Source: Tychonema litorale BBK16
GTDB lineage: Bacteria; Cyanobacteriota; Cyanobacteriia; Cyanobacteriales; Microcoleaceae
DNA: 50,346 nucleotides
Assembly (NCBI RefSeq): GCF_021648855.1
Contig: NZ_JAKJHX010000011.1
Coordinates: 16,016-66,361, forward strand
Direction: 5' to 3'
Part shown: positions 41,287 to 50,332 of the stretch, in pieces
How the letters are laid out: every line of letters starts with the position of its first letter
Position numbering within the stretch: the stretch's first letter is position 1
The notes under the pieces: model-generated
What the model saw: only the letters and a program-made list of their open reading frames with translations
The model's database searches: none
Told to the model about the DNA's origin: nothing
Translations under genes and position numbers: made by a program

Positions 41287-42450
41287 TTATTGAGCAGTGT
41301 TGAGAATATCTGCGATCGCCCGTCGCTCTTCTACTTGTTGAGTCGGCAAAACTTGACGAGCATCAGTAATCAGCCAATCCAGAGCCGCCGCTTGCAAATC
41401 GATCGCCGCCCCGGTTTTATCCACGCAGTAGCGCCCGAACACCAGTTTATCAACCAAGCGCACTTCCGGCCCCAAACGAGAATACTCAAAAATCACACTA
41501 TTTTCCACTGTCGCGCCACTACACACCCAACAATTTGGGCCAATCATCGTCGGGCCAACAATTTTTGCTCCGTCTTCTATGATGGTCATCCCGCCAATAT
41601 ATACAGGGCCAGTAATATCAACCTTATCCCAGTTCACAGCTACATTCAAACCAGCATGAATACCGGGGCGTACTTCAATTCCCGGAATCGAAACATTTTT
41701 AACTTCTCCTAACAGTACGCTTTGAATTGCACGCCAATAGTCAGGAACTTTGCCGATATCCACCCACTCAAAGTCCATGCTAATCCCGTAAAAAGGTGCA
41801 CCTGCTTCTACTAATTTAGGAAATAAGTCTGAACCGATATCGTACTCTATATCAGAGGGAATATAATTGAATATTTCTGGTTCAAAAATGTAGATACCTG
41901 TGTTGATGTCGGTACTCAGAGCTTCCTCTACCGTGGGTTTTTCTTGGAATGCTTTAATTTTGCCAGAATCATCTGTTACGACGACACCGTAACTCGAAAC
42001 TGCTTCACGCGGCACTGATTTCATGACAATAGTTGCGATCGCGCCTTTTTCCCGGTGCCACTTCACAGCAGCAGTCAAATCCAGGTCAATCAAAGCGTCT
42101 CCGCATAGCACCACAAAAGTATCATCAAAAAAAGGAGAAAAGTCTTGAATCCGTTTCATACCGCCAGCAGAACCGACAGCTTCTCCGATCATTTGTCCGT
42201 CTTCAATCCGCCCTTCAAAAGAATAGCCAATTTGCACCCCAAATTTTTGACCATCGCGAAAGTAATTTTCAATCACGTCAGCTAGATGGGAAACATTCAC
42301 CATAATCTCGTCAAATCCATGCTGACGAAGTAATTCCACCAAAAACTCCATCACTGGCTTTTGCAGGATGGGAATCATCGGTTTAGGTATTGTTTGCGTA
42401 ATAGGACGGACACGAGTGCCTTTGCCTGCGGCCAGAATCATCGCTTTCAT
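41287..42450 (-). CDS. NDP-sugar pyrophosphorylase (GlmU/ManC-like nucleotidyltransferase with beta-helix)
   Basis: A 387-residue cytoplasmic enzyme. The N-terminal nucleotidyltransferase domain begins MKAMILAAGKGTRVRPIT (the start at 42450, with GAGGAG upstream, is preferred over 42486). It has VVLCGDALIDLDL and VKSVP elements. From about residue 245 a left-handed beta-helix follows (PGIEVRPGIHAGLNVAVNWDKV, GPVYIGGMTIIEDGAKIVGPTMIGPNCWVCSGATVENSVIFEYSRLG). It probably activates a hexose-1-phosphate (mannose or glucose) for polysaccharide synthesis. The sugar and nucleotide are not determined from sequence; cyanobacterial relatives are often annotated mannose-1-phosphate guanylyltransferase. 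Confidence 0.88.
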   Translation of the reverse strand: MKAMILAAGKGTRVRPITQTIPKPMIPILQKPVMEFLVELLRQHGFDEIMVNVSHLADVIENYFRDGQKFGVQIGYSFEGRIEDGQMIGEAVGSAGGMKRIQDFSPFFDDTFVVLCGDALIDLDLTAAVKWHREKGAIATIVMKSVPREAVSSYGVVVTDDSGKIKAFQEKPTVEEALSTDINTGIYIFEPEIFNYIPSDIEYDIGSDLFPKLVEAGAPFYGISMDFEWVDIGKVPDYWRAIQSVLLGEVKNVSIPGIEVRPGIHAGLNVAVNWDKVDITGPVYIGGMTIIEDGAKIVGPTMIGPNCWVCSGATVENSVIFEYSRLGPEVRLVDKLVFGRYCVDKTGAAIDLQAAALDWLITDARQVLPTQQVEERRAIADILNTAQ

Positions 42451-42757
42451 TCTTAATCTCCTCAACCCTTTGTTAATTGATATCAACTCAACACTTAGAT
42501 GCTAGCGGTTGCGATCTATAATTTGTCGATCGCACTAAAATCCTGACTTGTTTATAGGCGACATCGTAGCAGGCTATCAATCATTTATTTGTGATTTCGC
42601 TGATTTCAGTAATCAGGAATCAGTTAGCGCTGGAATGACAGCCTTGCTCCCAGACTGAACCAGAAAATTCCGGCTAGGGAGATTCTGCCTGGAATCTTAA
42701 CCGACGAAGTGCCATAGTTATTAGTTTCGGAGCGATCGGTCTGAGTTGTGCTTCAGC

Positions 42758-43570
42758 TTAGAGAGCGCGAATTTTGAGATCTTGGTAAAATTCTTCTTGA
42801 ACCAACTCTACTTTAGACTGAGCCGACAACAACAAAAGGGCCCAAAAAATACCAACGCGGTCATAATTTGGCGAGTGTGCTTCCTCCGTCAATAGCGGAA
42901 GTTCTGAGTCAACAGGAGAGTGCCAATCGTGATGAGGCCAGAGTTCCAGCAATTGTTCCAAATCCAGCCAACCCTCGTCAATTTCAGAATTGCGTTCTCC
43001 CAGAAACCGCTCCAGTTCACTAGCGGTTTCCACCAAATTTTCTTGGTGAGCTAGCTCAAATATAGCCTGCGCCGCTTGGGAGCGCATTTTTGAGGTTTGG
43101 CGACGCCGAGGAGCAACTGTCTGCTCCATTGCCAATTTCATGAGCTGTAACTGCTCAATCAGTTCTGGGAGAGTCACAGCCCGTTTTTGGGGTAGTTGAG
43201 CTACACCGCGGCGGCGCAGTTGTCGCTCCAAATGCTGCGGTAAATGTCGCCCTCCTGAGTTCTCTACGTCTTCGAGTCCCTCCTCATCTGGCGAGTCATT
43301 CACGGGCGGTTCTGAGAGGACGATACTTTCTGCTTTGAGCAAAACCAGCATAGAAGCGTACAAAAAAGCCTGGCCGGAGTGGGACAAATCCGAGAAATCC
43401 TCACTCTGTTCGCGATCGCGCGCCTCGTTTAGCTTGCTCAAACATCGATCTAATACTTCAACCACCTTAACGTCCCAAGGATTGATTTCTCCCCGTTCTG
43501 CTAGGTCAATTAAAAGTGCGATCCCTTCGGAAATCGTTTGTAAACCATCTTGGCCTTTGGCAACGGTCAT
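42758..43570 (-). CDS. scpA: Segregation and condensation protein A
   Basis: A 270-residue kleisin that bridges the SMC heads. The N-terminus fits the family: ISEGIALLIDLAERGEINPWDVKVVEVLDRCLSKLNE, then FSDLSHSGQAFLYASMLVLLKAES. The C-terminus is a winged helix (GIFWALLLLSAQSKVELVQEEFYQDLKI). The basic linker between is typical. It is 28 nt after the LapA-like gene and not adjacent to smc; scpB is not in the window. Confidence 0.92.
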   Translation of the reverse strand: MTVAKGQDGLQTISEGIALLIDLAERGEINPWDVKVVEVLDRCLSKLNEARDREQSEDFSDLSHSGQAFLYASMLVLLKAESIVLSEPPVNDSPDEEGLEDVENSGGRHLPQHLERQLRRRGVAQLPQKRAVTLPELIEQLQLMKLAMEQTVAPRRRQTSKMRSQAAQAIFELAHQENLVETASELERFLGERNSEIDEGWLDLEQLLELWPHHDWHSPVDSELPLLTEEAHSPNYDRVGIFWALLLLSAQSKVELVQEEFYQDLKIRAL

Positions 43571-43598
43571 TGCGATTTTATGTTTTATATTTTAGATT

Positions 43599-43943
43599 CT
43601 AAATAGTTGAAGATTCTGCACTTTCTAACAAAGGTTGTTTCGCCTCTACTTCAACTTTATAGCGTTCGATATCTTGTTCTAAAGCTTGAATTTGCTGCTC
43701 TTTTTCACGAACTAGACGAGTCTCAGCACGAGAGGCGAGCATTCGCTGCATTCGCGACCACAAACTAAATAGCCACGCTAGAATTGCCCCCAATCCAGTT
43801 GACATAATCAATTCCACTGACAACGGAGCCTTAACTTGAACGCCTTTGATAATTTGAATAGTGGTCGGCTCTGTATTCTCAATGCTAAACAAGACTAGAG
43901 CCAAACAAATCAGAAAGATGAAGAAGAAGTTTAATACTCGCAT
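43599..43943 (-). CDS. LapA-domain (lipopolysaccharide assembly protein A-like) membrane protein
   Basis: A 114-residue inner-membrane protein. An N-terminal helix (VLNFFFIFLICLALVLFSIEN) is followed by the LapA-type turn NTEPTTIQIIKG and a second helix (VELIMSTGLGAILAWLFSLW). A cytoplasmic coiled coil (RLVREKEQQIQALEQDIERYKVEVEAK) closes it. It precedes scpA by 28 nt and is probably in the same transcript. E. coli LapA acts in LPS assembly; whether that holds in cyanobacteria is unknown. Confidence 0.85.
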   Translation of the reverse strand: MRVLNFFFIFLICLALVLFSIENTEPTTIQIIKGVQVKAPLSVELIMSTGLGAILAWLFSLWSRMQRMLASRAETRLVREKEQQIQALEQDIERYKVEVEAKQPLLESAESSTI

Positions 43944-44276
43944 TTTCTCTGTTCCTAATTATTAATATGTTGCTCACAATCAGGAAACGGCAGTGCCGTT
44001 TCCCTACAATTGATCCGGGTAGGGACACGGCAGTGCCGTTTCCTCCGTTTCTGCCGTGTACTCCGTTTCCATCATTCTGGTGTTACTAGAATTGATGTGA
44101 TTCCTCAACCCAACCTAGACAATAAAAACTTATTTTGATGATAACAAGTCAGGTCAATTAATCAATGTATCCGAGAAGTCAATTATATTAAAATATTCGA
44201 TCACCTCCTTGAGCACTCCCAATCCCATGAACCAAGCTTGACTCATGGGACTACGATATCCAACTCAGCAACCAGT
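43944..44276. other. Intergenic region with GGCAGTGCCGT element and a possible terminator
   Basis: 333 bp without a gene. About 43983-44095 is copy 2 of the inverted-repeat element at 33377-33475, with an expanded tail. About 44224-44249 forms a hairpin CCCATGA...TCATGGG, possibly ending the DUF3153 transcript. The AT-rich middle probably carries the LapA-scpA promoter, but no clear boxes stand out. Confidence 0.55.
43983..44095. repeat. ACGGCAGTGCCGT inverted-repeat element (copy 2)
   Basis: GGAAACGGCAGTGCCGTTTCCCTAC, a short centre, then GTAGGGACACGGCAGTGCCGTTTCC, and a tail resembling TCATTCTGGTGTTACTAGAATTGAT. See 33377 and 45170. Confidence 0.8.
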
Positions 44277-45098
44277 TTAGGTTTGGGCTATTTTAGGCGT
44301 TTTCCCCCCAAGGCCCATTGCTGGCAAGAGTTGATATTTCAAACCAATACCACCAAAAACTAATAAAGCAATAATCACTGCACCAATTCCTACCGGACTA
44401 GGAATCCAGAATACCGCCTCCAAATAATTAATTTCCCCAGGTTTCAGCTTCCAAAACAACTGTTTTCCTTGAGCATAGCTTTCAGGAGCGATCGCACCAG
44501 CCACAGTTTGAATACTTTCGGCTCCCCAAGGCGTGTTCAAACTAAAGCCTAACTCCAAAAGTCCCCCAGGACTCAGCAGCATATCACCATTAGCAGAAAG
44601 CAGAGAAATCGATCGCAAATCCAACTCCAAACTCAACCGATTTCGCAGCACCAGCAACAAATTATTCTGCTTAACATTCAAGTGAGATTCAAACTTCGGC
44701 AAATCCGTTTCTAGGGGACTTGCAACCCTAGATTTTTTGGTTGGTGATGGATTATAAAACTCGTTAAATTTTTCTTCTAAGTCCGCGCCATTATTAAAAG
44801 GAATCGTCACTAAAACTTCTCGCTCAGAAAGCCGTTTAGTTTTCCCATCCAAAGAGCGCACTCTGCGTTCTACACTATCCAACCAATCTCCAACAATTTC
44901 ACTGCTGAAACTCGTTAGCCGTTCTCCCAACTTAATGTGCTGCACAATTTCGCCGCGAGTTTGACTTTGAAAGTTAACTCCGACGTCATATTGAACGCAG
45001 CCAGTCATTAAAGTTAAAAGGCACAAAACAAAAGGTAAAAGAAACAAGAAGTGCTGTTTCCTTTTCCCAGTTTCATCCTTGACAATTTCCTGCTTCAT
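44277..45098 (-). CDS. DUF3153-domain lipoprotein
   Basis: A 273-residue protein of the DUF3153 family, common in cyanobacteria. A signal peptide with lipobox LMTGC precedes the DUF3153 core (VQYDVGVNFQSQTRGEIVQHIKLGERL, later KTKRLSEREVLVTIPFNNGADLEEKFNEF). A C-terminal transmembrane helix (VGIGAVIIALLVFGGIGL) anchors it. ATG 45098 is chosen: the 22 extra residues of the longer frame (to 45164) are encoded by the CCAGGCAGAGCCTGG repeat and precede the natural signal peptide. Function is unknown. Confidence 0.87.
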   Translation of the reverse strand: MKQEIVKDETGKRKQHFLFLLPFVLCLLTLMTGCVQYDVGVNFQSQTRGEIVQHIKLGERLTSFSSEIVGDWLDSVERRVRSLDGKTKRLSEREVLVTIPFNNGADLEEKFNEFYNPSPTKKSRVASPLETDLPKFESHLNVKQNNLLLVLRNRLSLELDLRSISLLSANGDMLLSPGGLLELGFSLNTPWGAESIQTVAGAIAPESYAQGKQLFWKLKPGEINYLEAVFWIPSPVGIGAVIIALLVFGGIGLKYQLLPAMGLGGKTPKIAQT

Positions 45099-45130
45099 TT
45101 TACCTTTTTTCCTGTTTTTACCTTTAACTG

Positions 45131-45156
45131 GTTCCCAGGCAGAGCCTGGTAACGAG
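45131..45156. repeat. CCAGGCAGAGCCTGG-type palindromic repeat (copy 3)
   Basis: GTTCCCAGGCAGAGCCTGGTAAC lies just upstream of the DUF3153 gene; same family as 9785-9810 and 13330-13355. Confidence 0.65.
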
Positions 45157-45169
45157 TAACTCACAGCCA

Positions 45170-45268
45170 GGACACGGAAGTGCCGTGTCCCTACAATTAA
45201 TCTGGCGCGTAGGGAAACGGCAGTGCGGTGTCCTCTATATCATTCCGGTGTTAGCGGAATTGATATAA
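45170..45268. repeat. ACGGCAGTGCCGT inverted-repeat element (copy 3)
   Basis: GGACACGGAAGTGCCGTGTCCCTAC, centre, GTAGGGAAACGGCAGTGCGGTGTCC, then the tail CTATATCATTCCGGTGTTAGCGGAATTGATAT. It ends directly at the stop of the PmbA-like gene. Confidence 0.8.
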
Positions 45269-45269
45269 C

Positions 45270-46574
45270 TTATTGCCTTGAGGCCACGCCCAACTGTTGA
45301 AACAGCATACTAGGTAAATATGCCCCACCGCCTACCCATTCGCATTCGCTACTCAAATCTACCAAATTTTTAAAGGCTTCAAAAATACTGCCTGCCACCA
45401 TTGTATTTTTCACACGACCAACAATTTTGCCTTTTTCTACTTTATAGCCTAAAGCCAAATTGACCGAAAATTCGCCAGCTAATTTATTCGATTGACCGGC
45501 ACCTAGAACTTGCTCTACTATTAAGCCTTCTTCCATGCTAGCAATCAATTCTTGAATAGAAGTGTTGCCTGGGGCAATACAAAAGTTAGTCAAATTTGGG
45601 GCGGGGCGAGACAATCCACCACGAAAACCGTTGCCTGTTGATTCTACACCTCCGCGAGCTGCCCACCTTCTGTCCCAATAAAATCCAGTGACAGTACCTT
45701 TGTCTATTAAGACTTTGCGAGTGGTGGGAGTGCCTTCGTCGTCAAAGGGACGAGCCGAAGGGCCTAAAGTCGGATCTTCAAAAAAGCTAAAGCGTTCGTC
45801 AAATAAGGTTTCGCCGATTTTGTCGGCTAGGGGAGATGATTTTTGAACAACTGCTTGGCCGGAAAGGATGGTATCAAATAGGCCGCCGAGGGTGCTGGCG
45901 GCGGCGTTGGGGGTGAATAATACTGGGTAGGAACCGCTGGTGATGGTGGCTGCATTTTCGGCGAGGCGGTATTTTTCGAGGAGTGTTTGCAGGATGTTGT
46001 TGGTGTCGATCGCGCGATCGCACGCAACATCGTAGCTATATGCTTGCATAAAGTCTTCTCCTTGTACCAAATTTCCTGCGATCGTGGCGCTGACTATTTG
46101 GCTACATCTTTGGGCATACACATCTTGCGTAGTGGCAATTGTGACGCGGCCGCTGCGGACGTGGAACCCCACATCGACGATTATATCGGGATTGTAGGCG
46201 TGAACTTGCTCAATGAGGTTTTTGCCATTTTCGACTAATTCGGCGGTTGTGGGCGGAATGTAGGTGCTTTCTGGGGTGATTAGGTGGAAGTTGGAGGCAA
46301 GTTCAAATTCGGCGGAGTCGCCTATTTCGGCTGTTTGAATGGCTGCATCGACTAAATCGTCTATCCGCGTTAAATCAGTGGAACTAGCAAAGCCGATTTT
46401 GCCTTGGTAAATGACTCGCAGTGCTACGCCTTGTAGGGCTTTTGTTTGGAGGGATTTGAGGCGATTGTTCTCAAATTCGATCGGGGTGTCTTGGCTTGAC
46501 AGATAGTATACTTCGGCGGCATCGGCGCGTTGAGATGCCAATTTTAATATCTGTTCTATGGTTGAATCGCTCAC
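45270..46574 (-). CDS. TldD/PmbA-family protein (PmbA/TldE type)
   Basis: A 434-residue protein of the TldD/PmbA (TldE) family, in which TldD-TldE heterodimers act as a zinc protease on unfolded or modified peptides. The N-terminal domain (DAAEVYYLSSQDTPIEFENNRLKSLQTKALQGVALRVIYQGKIGFASSTDL) and C-terminal block (VNLALGYKVEKGKIVGRVKNTMVAGSIFEAFKNL) are typical. The zinc-binding HExxxH of TldD is not visible, so this is the non-catalytic TldE-like partner. A tldD gene is not adjacent here. The gene lies between the DUF3153 gene and sugar permeases. Confidence 0.88.
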   Translation of the reverse strand: MSDSTIEQILKLASQRADAAEVYYLSSQDTPIEFENNRLKSLQTKALQGVALRVIYQGKIGFASSTDLTRIDDLVDAAIQTAEIGDSAEFELASNFHLITPESTYIPPTTAELVENGKNLIEQVHAYNPDIIVDVGFHVRSGRVTIATTQDVYAQRCSQIVSATIAGNLVQGEDFMQAYSYDVACDRAIDTNNILQTLLEKYRLAENAATITSGSYPVLFTPNAAASTLGGLFDTILSGQAVVQKSSPLADKIGETLFDERFSFFEDPTLGPSARPFDDEGTPTTRKVLIDKGTVTGFYWDRRWAARGGVESTGNGFRGGLSRPAPNLTNFCIAPGNTSIQELIASMEEGLIVEQVLGAGQSNKLAGEFSVNLALGYKVEKGKIVGRVKNTMVAGSIFEAFKNLVDLSSECEWVGGGAYLPSMLFQQLGVASRQ

Positions 46575-46702
46575 AATAATAGCCTTTCTGGTTTGGTCTT
46601 TGTTTTATTTTAGCTATGAAAGCGTCGGAATTTCTCGCGCGGTACCTGCACTCAGGTTGAGGTTGGGATGGATAGGCGGGTCAACATAAATCTAACATTG
46701 AT

Positions 46703-47566
46703 CTATCCTTTTACAGCCCCTGCTGTTAAACCTTGAACGATGCGCCGCTGGAACACCAAAACCAGGAAAACTAAGGGTAAAGTGCCCAAAACTGTAGCCG
46801 CTGCGATCGGACCATAGGGAATCTCGAATACCGACACACCGCTGAGTTGAGCTGTGGCTACAGGAATAGTTTTCAGAGATTCGCGAGTCATAAATGTCAG
46901 TGCAAAAATAAACTCATTCCAAGCAGAAATAAATGTCAAGATTCCAGTAGTCACTAAAGCCGGAAATGTCATTGGTAGTAGGATCATCCACAGCATTTGA
47001 AAAGTGTTATATCCATCTACTTTTGCCGCATCTTCCAAGTCTTTTGGCAACTGCTGAAAGAAACTTCGCATCACCAAAATTGTCAGTGGCAAATTGAGCG
47101 CAGTGTAAGGAATAATCAAGGCTAAATAATTATTGCCTAAATTTAGTGCTTTGACTATTTCCAGCAGTCCCAAAAATAGTAGCACCGCCGGAAATAGGGT
47201 CACAATAGTCACAGTTGCGAGGATGATTCTCTCGCCCCACAACTTCAATCTGGCTAAAGCATAAGCTGCGGGAGCTCCTACAGCCAAACATAACAAAGTA
47301 GAAGTAATCGAAACAAAAGCGCTATTTAAAATGTAGAGTCCAAAGGGGCGGCGACGGAACAATGACAGATAATGCTCAAAAGTAATGCGTTTAGGAATAT
47401 AGACATTGGGAATCGCAGAAATATCTGCATTTACTTTCACAGAAGTCAGCACTGTCCAGATAATCGGTGCGAGGAAATATGCGGCAATTAACACTGCTGA
47501 TATTGGCACAATTAATTGCCGGATGTCAAAAGGTTTTTGGGTAGGTTGTTTGCGGGCTATGGACAT
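46703..47566 (-). CDS. Carbohydrate ABC transporter permease, MalG type
   Basis: A 287-residue inner-membrane permease with about six helices. It starts LIVPISAVLIAAYFLAPIIWTVLTSVK, and the EAA loop reads DLEDAAKVDGYNTFQMLWMILLPMTFPAL. The C-terminus FQRRIVQGLTAGAVKG is typical of MalG-type sugar permeases. It follows the MalF-type permease by 3 nt. The ATPase and binding protein are not in the window; cyanobacteria often use a shared, unlinked ATPase. The substrate (for example trehalose, sucrose or glucosylglycerol) is not readable. Confidence 0.92.
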   Translation of the reverse strand: MSIARKQPTQKPFDIRQLIVPISAVLIAAYFLAPIIWTVLTSVKVNADISAIPNVYIPKRITFEHYLSLFRRRPFGLYILNSAFVSITSTLLCLAVGAPAAYALARLKLWGERIILATVTIVTLFPAVLLFLGLLEIVKALNLGNNYLALIIPYTALNLPLTILVMRSFFQQLPKDLEDAAKVDGYNTFQMLWMILLPMTFPALVTTGILTFISAWNEFIFALTFMTRESLKTIPVATAQLSGVSVFEIPYGPIAAATVLGTLPLVFLVLVFQRRIVQGLTAGAVKG

Positions 47567-47569
47567 AGT

Positions 47570-48478
47570 TTAATTTCCTCCGGCTGTATTTGCACGGGCT
47601 CTCGACAAGAAGTAAAATGCGATCGCAACTGCTGCGACTAACAACAAAAAAGTACATACCACCAAGGCAGCCCCATAACCAAAGTCTAAATACCTCATTA
47701 CCGTGCTGTAAATGTAGATAGAAACCGTCTCTGTCCTGCCGGCCGGCCCTCCCCCCGTCATCACCTGAATCAAGTCAAAAATGCCGAAGGATTGAGCAAA
47801 TCGAAATAGCAAAGCAATTACAATTTGGGGCATTAGCAGCGGCAAGGTAATTTGATGAAAACTCTGCCATTGACTAGCACCATCAATGGCGTGGGCTTCA
47901 TACAAGTCAGCCGAAATTGATTGCAAACCAGCTAATAACAGCAAGCTGACAAATGGCGTAGTTTTCCAGACATCTGCTGTAATCACCGCCATCATTGCCA
48001 ATGTCGGATCTCCCAGCCAACTAATGCTTGTTTTAATCAATCCTAAACGGATAAAAATATCATTAACTACGCCGTATTGATCGTTAAAAACCCATGCCCA
48101 AGTTACTCCCATTAATGCAGTTGGCAGTGCCCAGGGGAGTAGAGAAATTGTCCGCACAATCCCGCGCCCAGGAAAGGATTGATTCAATACTAAGGCAATT
48201 CCCATACCGAGAATTAATTCGATGACAACAGAAACAACGGTAAATACTGTTGTGTTGCTCAAAGTTTGCCAGAAACGCCCATCACCTAATATTCGATTGT
48301 AGTTAGCCAAACCGGAAAAAACCACTTTGAGTTCAGTACCGAGGTTTTGGGTAAATAAACTTAACCAAAAAGCGCGCAATATTGGGTAGGCAAATACTAA
48401 CATCAGAATTATTAAAGCTGGTGTTACTAATATCCATCCGGTTCTTTGTTCGCGCTGTCGCATTGTGTCTAATTTCAT
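47570..48478 (-). CDS. Carbohydrate ABC transporter permease, MalF type
   Basis: A 302-residue inner-membrane permease. After a short basic N-terminus, six helices follow (GWILVTPALIILMLVFAYPILRAFWLSLF first). The EAA loop is EAHAIDGASQWQSFHQITLPLLMPQI, and FDLIQVMTGGGPAGRTETVSIYIY is the usual MalF-type block. ATG 48478 with AAGGTG upstream is preferred to the GTG at 48487. It pairs with the MalG-type permease downstream. Confidence 0.92.
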   Translation of the reverse strand: MKLDTMRQREQRTGWILVTPALIILMLVFAYPILRAFWLSLFTQNLGTELKVVFSGLANYNRILGDGRFWQTLSNTTVFTVVSVVIELILGMGIALVLNQSFPGRGIVRTISLLPWALPTALMGVTWAWVFNDQYGVVNDIFIRLGLIKTSISWLGDPTLAMMAVITADVWKTTPFVSLLLLAGLQSISADLYEAHAIDGASQWQSFHQITLPLLMPQIVIALLFRFAQSFGIFDLIQVMTGGGPAGRTETVSIYIYSTVMRYLDFGYGAALVVCTFLLLVAAVAIAFYFLSRARANTAGGN

Positions 48479-48512
48479 ATTTTTCACCTTTGATTGCTTT
48501 TAGGGCGGGGTG

Positions 48513-48570
48513 GGGGCGGGTTTATTTGACTTATCTGCACTCTTTTAAACTGTTGGTGAACCCGCCCCTA
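48513..48570. repeat. GGGCGGGTT-ended hairpin repeat (copy C)
   Basis: Bounded by GGGGGCGGGTTTATTTGAC and TTGGTGAACCCGCCCC, upstream of the MalF-type gene and close to the end of the GT39 gene. Same family as 13258-13313 and 25481-25540. Confidence 0.65.
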
Positions 48571-48595
48571 CGATAATTTTGGCAAACACAATTAC

Positions 48596-50257
48596 TTAAT
48601 TTTTAGTTACTAAAACCCAATCTTCAACTGTTTTTACAACCTTAGCGTTTTTCAAAGCTAGATGTTTGAAAACTGATTTATTTAATAGAAAATAAGGTTG
48701 AGAAAGTGTTTGCCATTTTTGTTGCAGTGTCGGCCCGTCGGCGACAATAACTTGGTGGTTGCTGTAAAAATTTAGCGACGGACGAGGGAAACGGTGAGAA
48801 GTAAAGACTTGTTCACCAGCGGGAGTTCCGGCGCGGACTATTTCGGCGACGGGCTTGACTGGATAATCCTCTGCCAGTTCCCACACCCAGTTGTCTGAGG
48901 CGACAAATACTAATAATGTAACGTAAGTTCCCCAAATTAAAACTAATATAAACTGTCTGTCTTTTCGATGTAGCAACACAGCCGATATTGTCATTGTTAA
49001 TGCTACAAATATCAGCATTAATTGCAAGTCTTGCTGCATCGGTACAATGTATTTTCCAATTGTTACTAAGCCGCTGAAGTAAATGCAGCCGATAATGCCA
49101 ACGACAGCTAGCACTCCCAAAATGGCGGGATGAGGCAAATAAGATACAGTATCAAAATATTCTTCTCCTTGATCTTTTTCCCGTTCTTCTGGCAACCACA
49201 TTTGCTCCCAAACTTCGGCGAGATAACTGCCGACTGCTAGGGCAAAAGCTGGATAAATTGGTAAGATATACCAAGGCAGTTTGGTATTCATGATAGAAAT
49301 AGCTAGTAGATAAACTCCACTCCAAACCAAGACTAATTTCGGCCCTGGAAAATTGCGATTTTCCCATGTAAAACGCAGCCCTTGCAGCCAAAATAATTGC
49401 CAAGGCCAAGCTGATTCTAAGATTTCTAAGAGATAATACCAGGGTGGGCCTTTGTGATTGCCTACAGTTTCCCCTATTCGCCGGAATGATTGGCTAATTA
49501 AGTTAGTGTTGATGAAGTCTTGACCGTAGTGCACCCATTGGGCAAGATACCAACCTACTACGGGCAATGTTCCGATCGCCAATCCGCCCCAAAGATACCG
49601 AGAAGTGAGCAGTCGTGGAGTATCCCAAATTAGGAATAAAAAGCCGATCGCGCCTAGTAGCAGCCCCAACATCACACCCTTGGTCAAGCAAATGAGTCCA
49701 AAGCCAATACCCGCGCCCAAAGCGTAACGCAAATCCCGGCGCGATCGCAACAAACACCACATTGACAAGAGCAAAAAGCACAAAACTGCCCCATCCAACA
49801 TCGCCAAACGTCCATGCCGCACCACCGGAAGCAGCGTCAGATAAACCAAAGTCGAAAAAATGGCGATCGACCGTCTGGGAAACAACTCCCTGCCAATGGC
49901 GTAAAGCAGGGGCACTGAAGTGGCTGTCAGCATGGCAGGCATTAACCTCGCCGTCCATTCGCTGACACCCCCGGCGGCAAAACATAGCCCGATTAGCCAG
50001 TGTACCAGGGGAGGCTTGTTGAAATAAGGCATTCCGCCGATCGTCGGATAAAGCCAATTCAACTTACCGCCCCAGATTTCGCGACTCACCTGGGCTGCAA
50101 TGCCTTCATCCCAATCGCGCAACGCCACACCGCCCAGATTCAGCCCGAAAATGAGTACAGCAGCCAACATCCAAGCCAACATCCACAGTTTGTCTGTAGA
50201 GTGGTCATTGAGGTGACTTGTGTATTTTCCGGTGCTCGGTGGAAAGATTTGTGACAT
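48596..50257 (-). CDS. GT39/ArnT-like membrane glycosyltransferase
   Basis: A 553-residue polytopic membrane protein of the PMT/ArnT family (GT39), which uses lipid-linked sugars to glycosylate lipids or proteins. The first luminal loop has RDWDEGIAAQVSREIW, with the acidic pair expected for catalysis, and YFNKPPLVHWLIGLC. About a dozen helices follow, then a soluble C-terminal domain (PVAEIVRAGTPAGEQVFTSHRFPRPSLNFYS). ATG 50257 is preferred to a TTG at 50284. The acceptor is unknown. Confidence 0.9.
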   Translation of the reverse strand: MSQIFPPSTGKYTSHLNDHSTDKLWMLAWMLAAVLIFGLNLGGVALRDWDEGIAAQVSREIWGGKLNWLYPTIGGMPYFNKPPLVHWLIGLCFAAGGVSEWTARLMPAMLTATSVPLLYAIGRELFPRRSIAIFSTLVYLTLLPVVRHGRLAMLDGAVLCFLLLSMWCLLRSRRDLRYALGAGIGFGLICLTKGVMLGLLLGAIGFLFLIWDTPRLLTSRYLWGGLAIGTLPVVGWYLAQWVHYGQDFINTNLISQSFRRIGETVGNHKGPPWYYLLEILESAWPWQLFWLQGLRFTWENRNFPGPKLVLVWSGVYLLAISIMNTKLPWYILPIYPAFALAVGSYLAEVWEQMWLPEEREKDQGEEYFDTVSYLPHPAILGVLAVVGIIGCIYFSGLVTIGKYIVPMQQDLQLMLIFVALTMTISAVLLHRKDRQFILVLIWGTYVTLLVFVASDNWVWELAEDYPVKPVAEIVRAGTPAGEQVFTSHRFPRPSLNFYSNHQVIVADGPTLQQKWQTLSQPYFLLNKSVFKHLALKNAKVVKTVEDWVLVTKN

Positions 50258-50291
50258 GACTTTAAAAGAGTTATGGCGTCCCAAACTGAAG

Positions 50292-50332
50292 TTGACACTC
50301 CCGGGCCTGAAGGCGTGGGGATTCTTGGATCA
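50292..50332 (+). mobile_element. Possible IS200/IS605-type element end
   Basis: GTTGACACTCCCGGCCTGAA, then GGCGTGGGGATTCTTGG, resembles the hairpin ends that flank TnpB/OrfB-type (IS1341-like) elements in many genomes. The sequence runs to the window edge, so no transposase or ORF can be seen. Confidence 0.4.
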
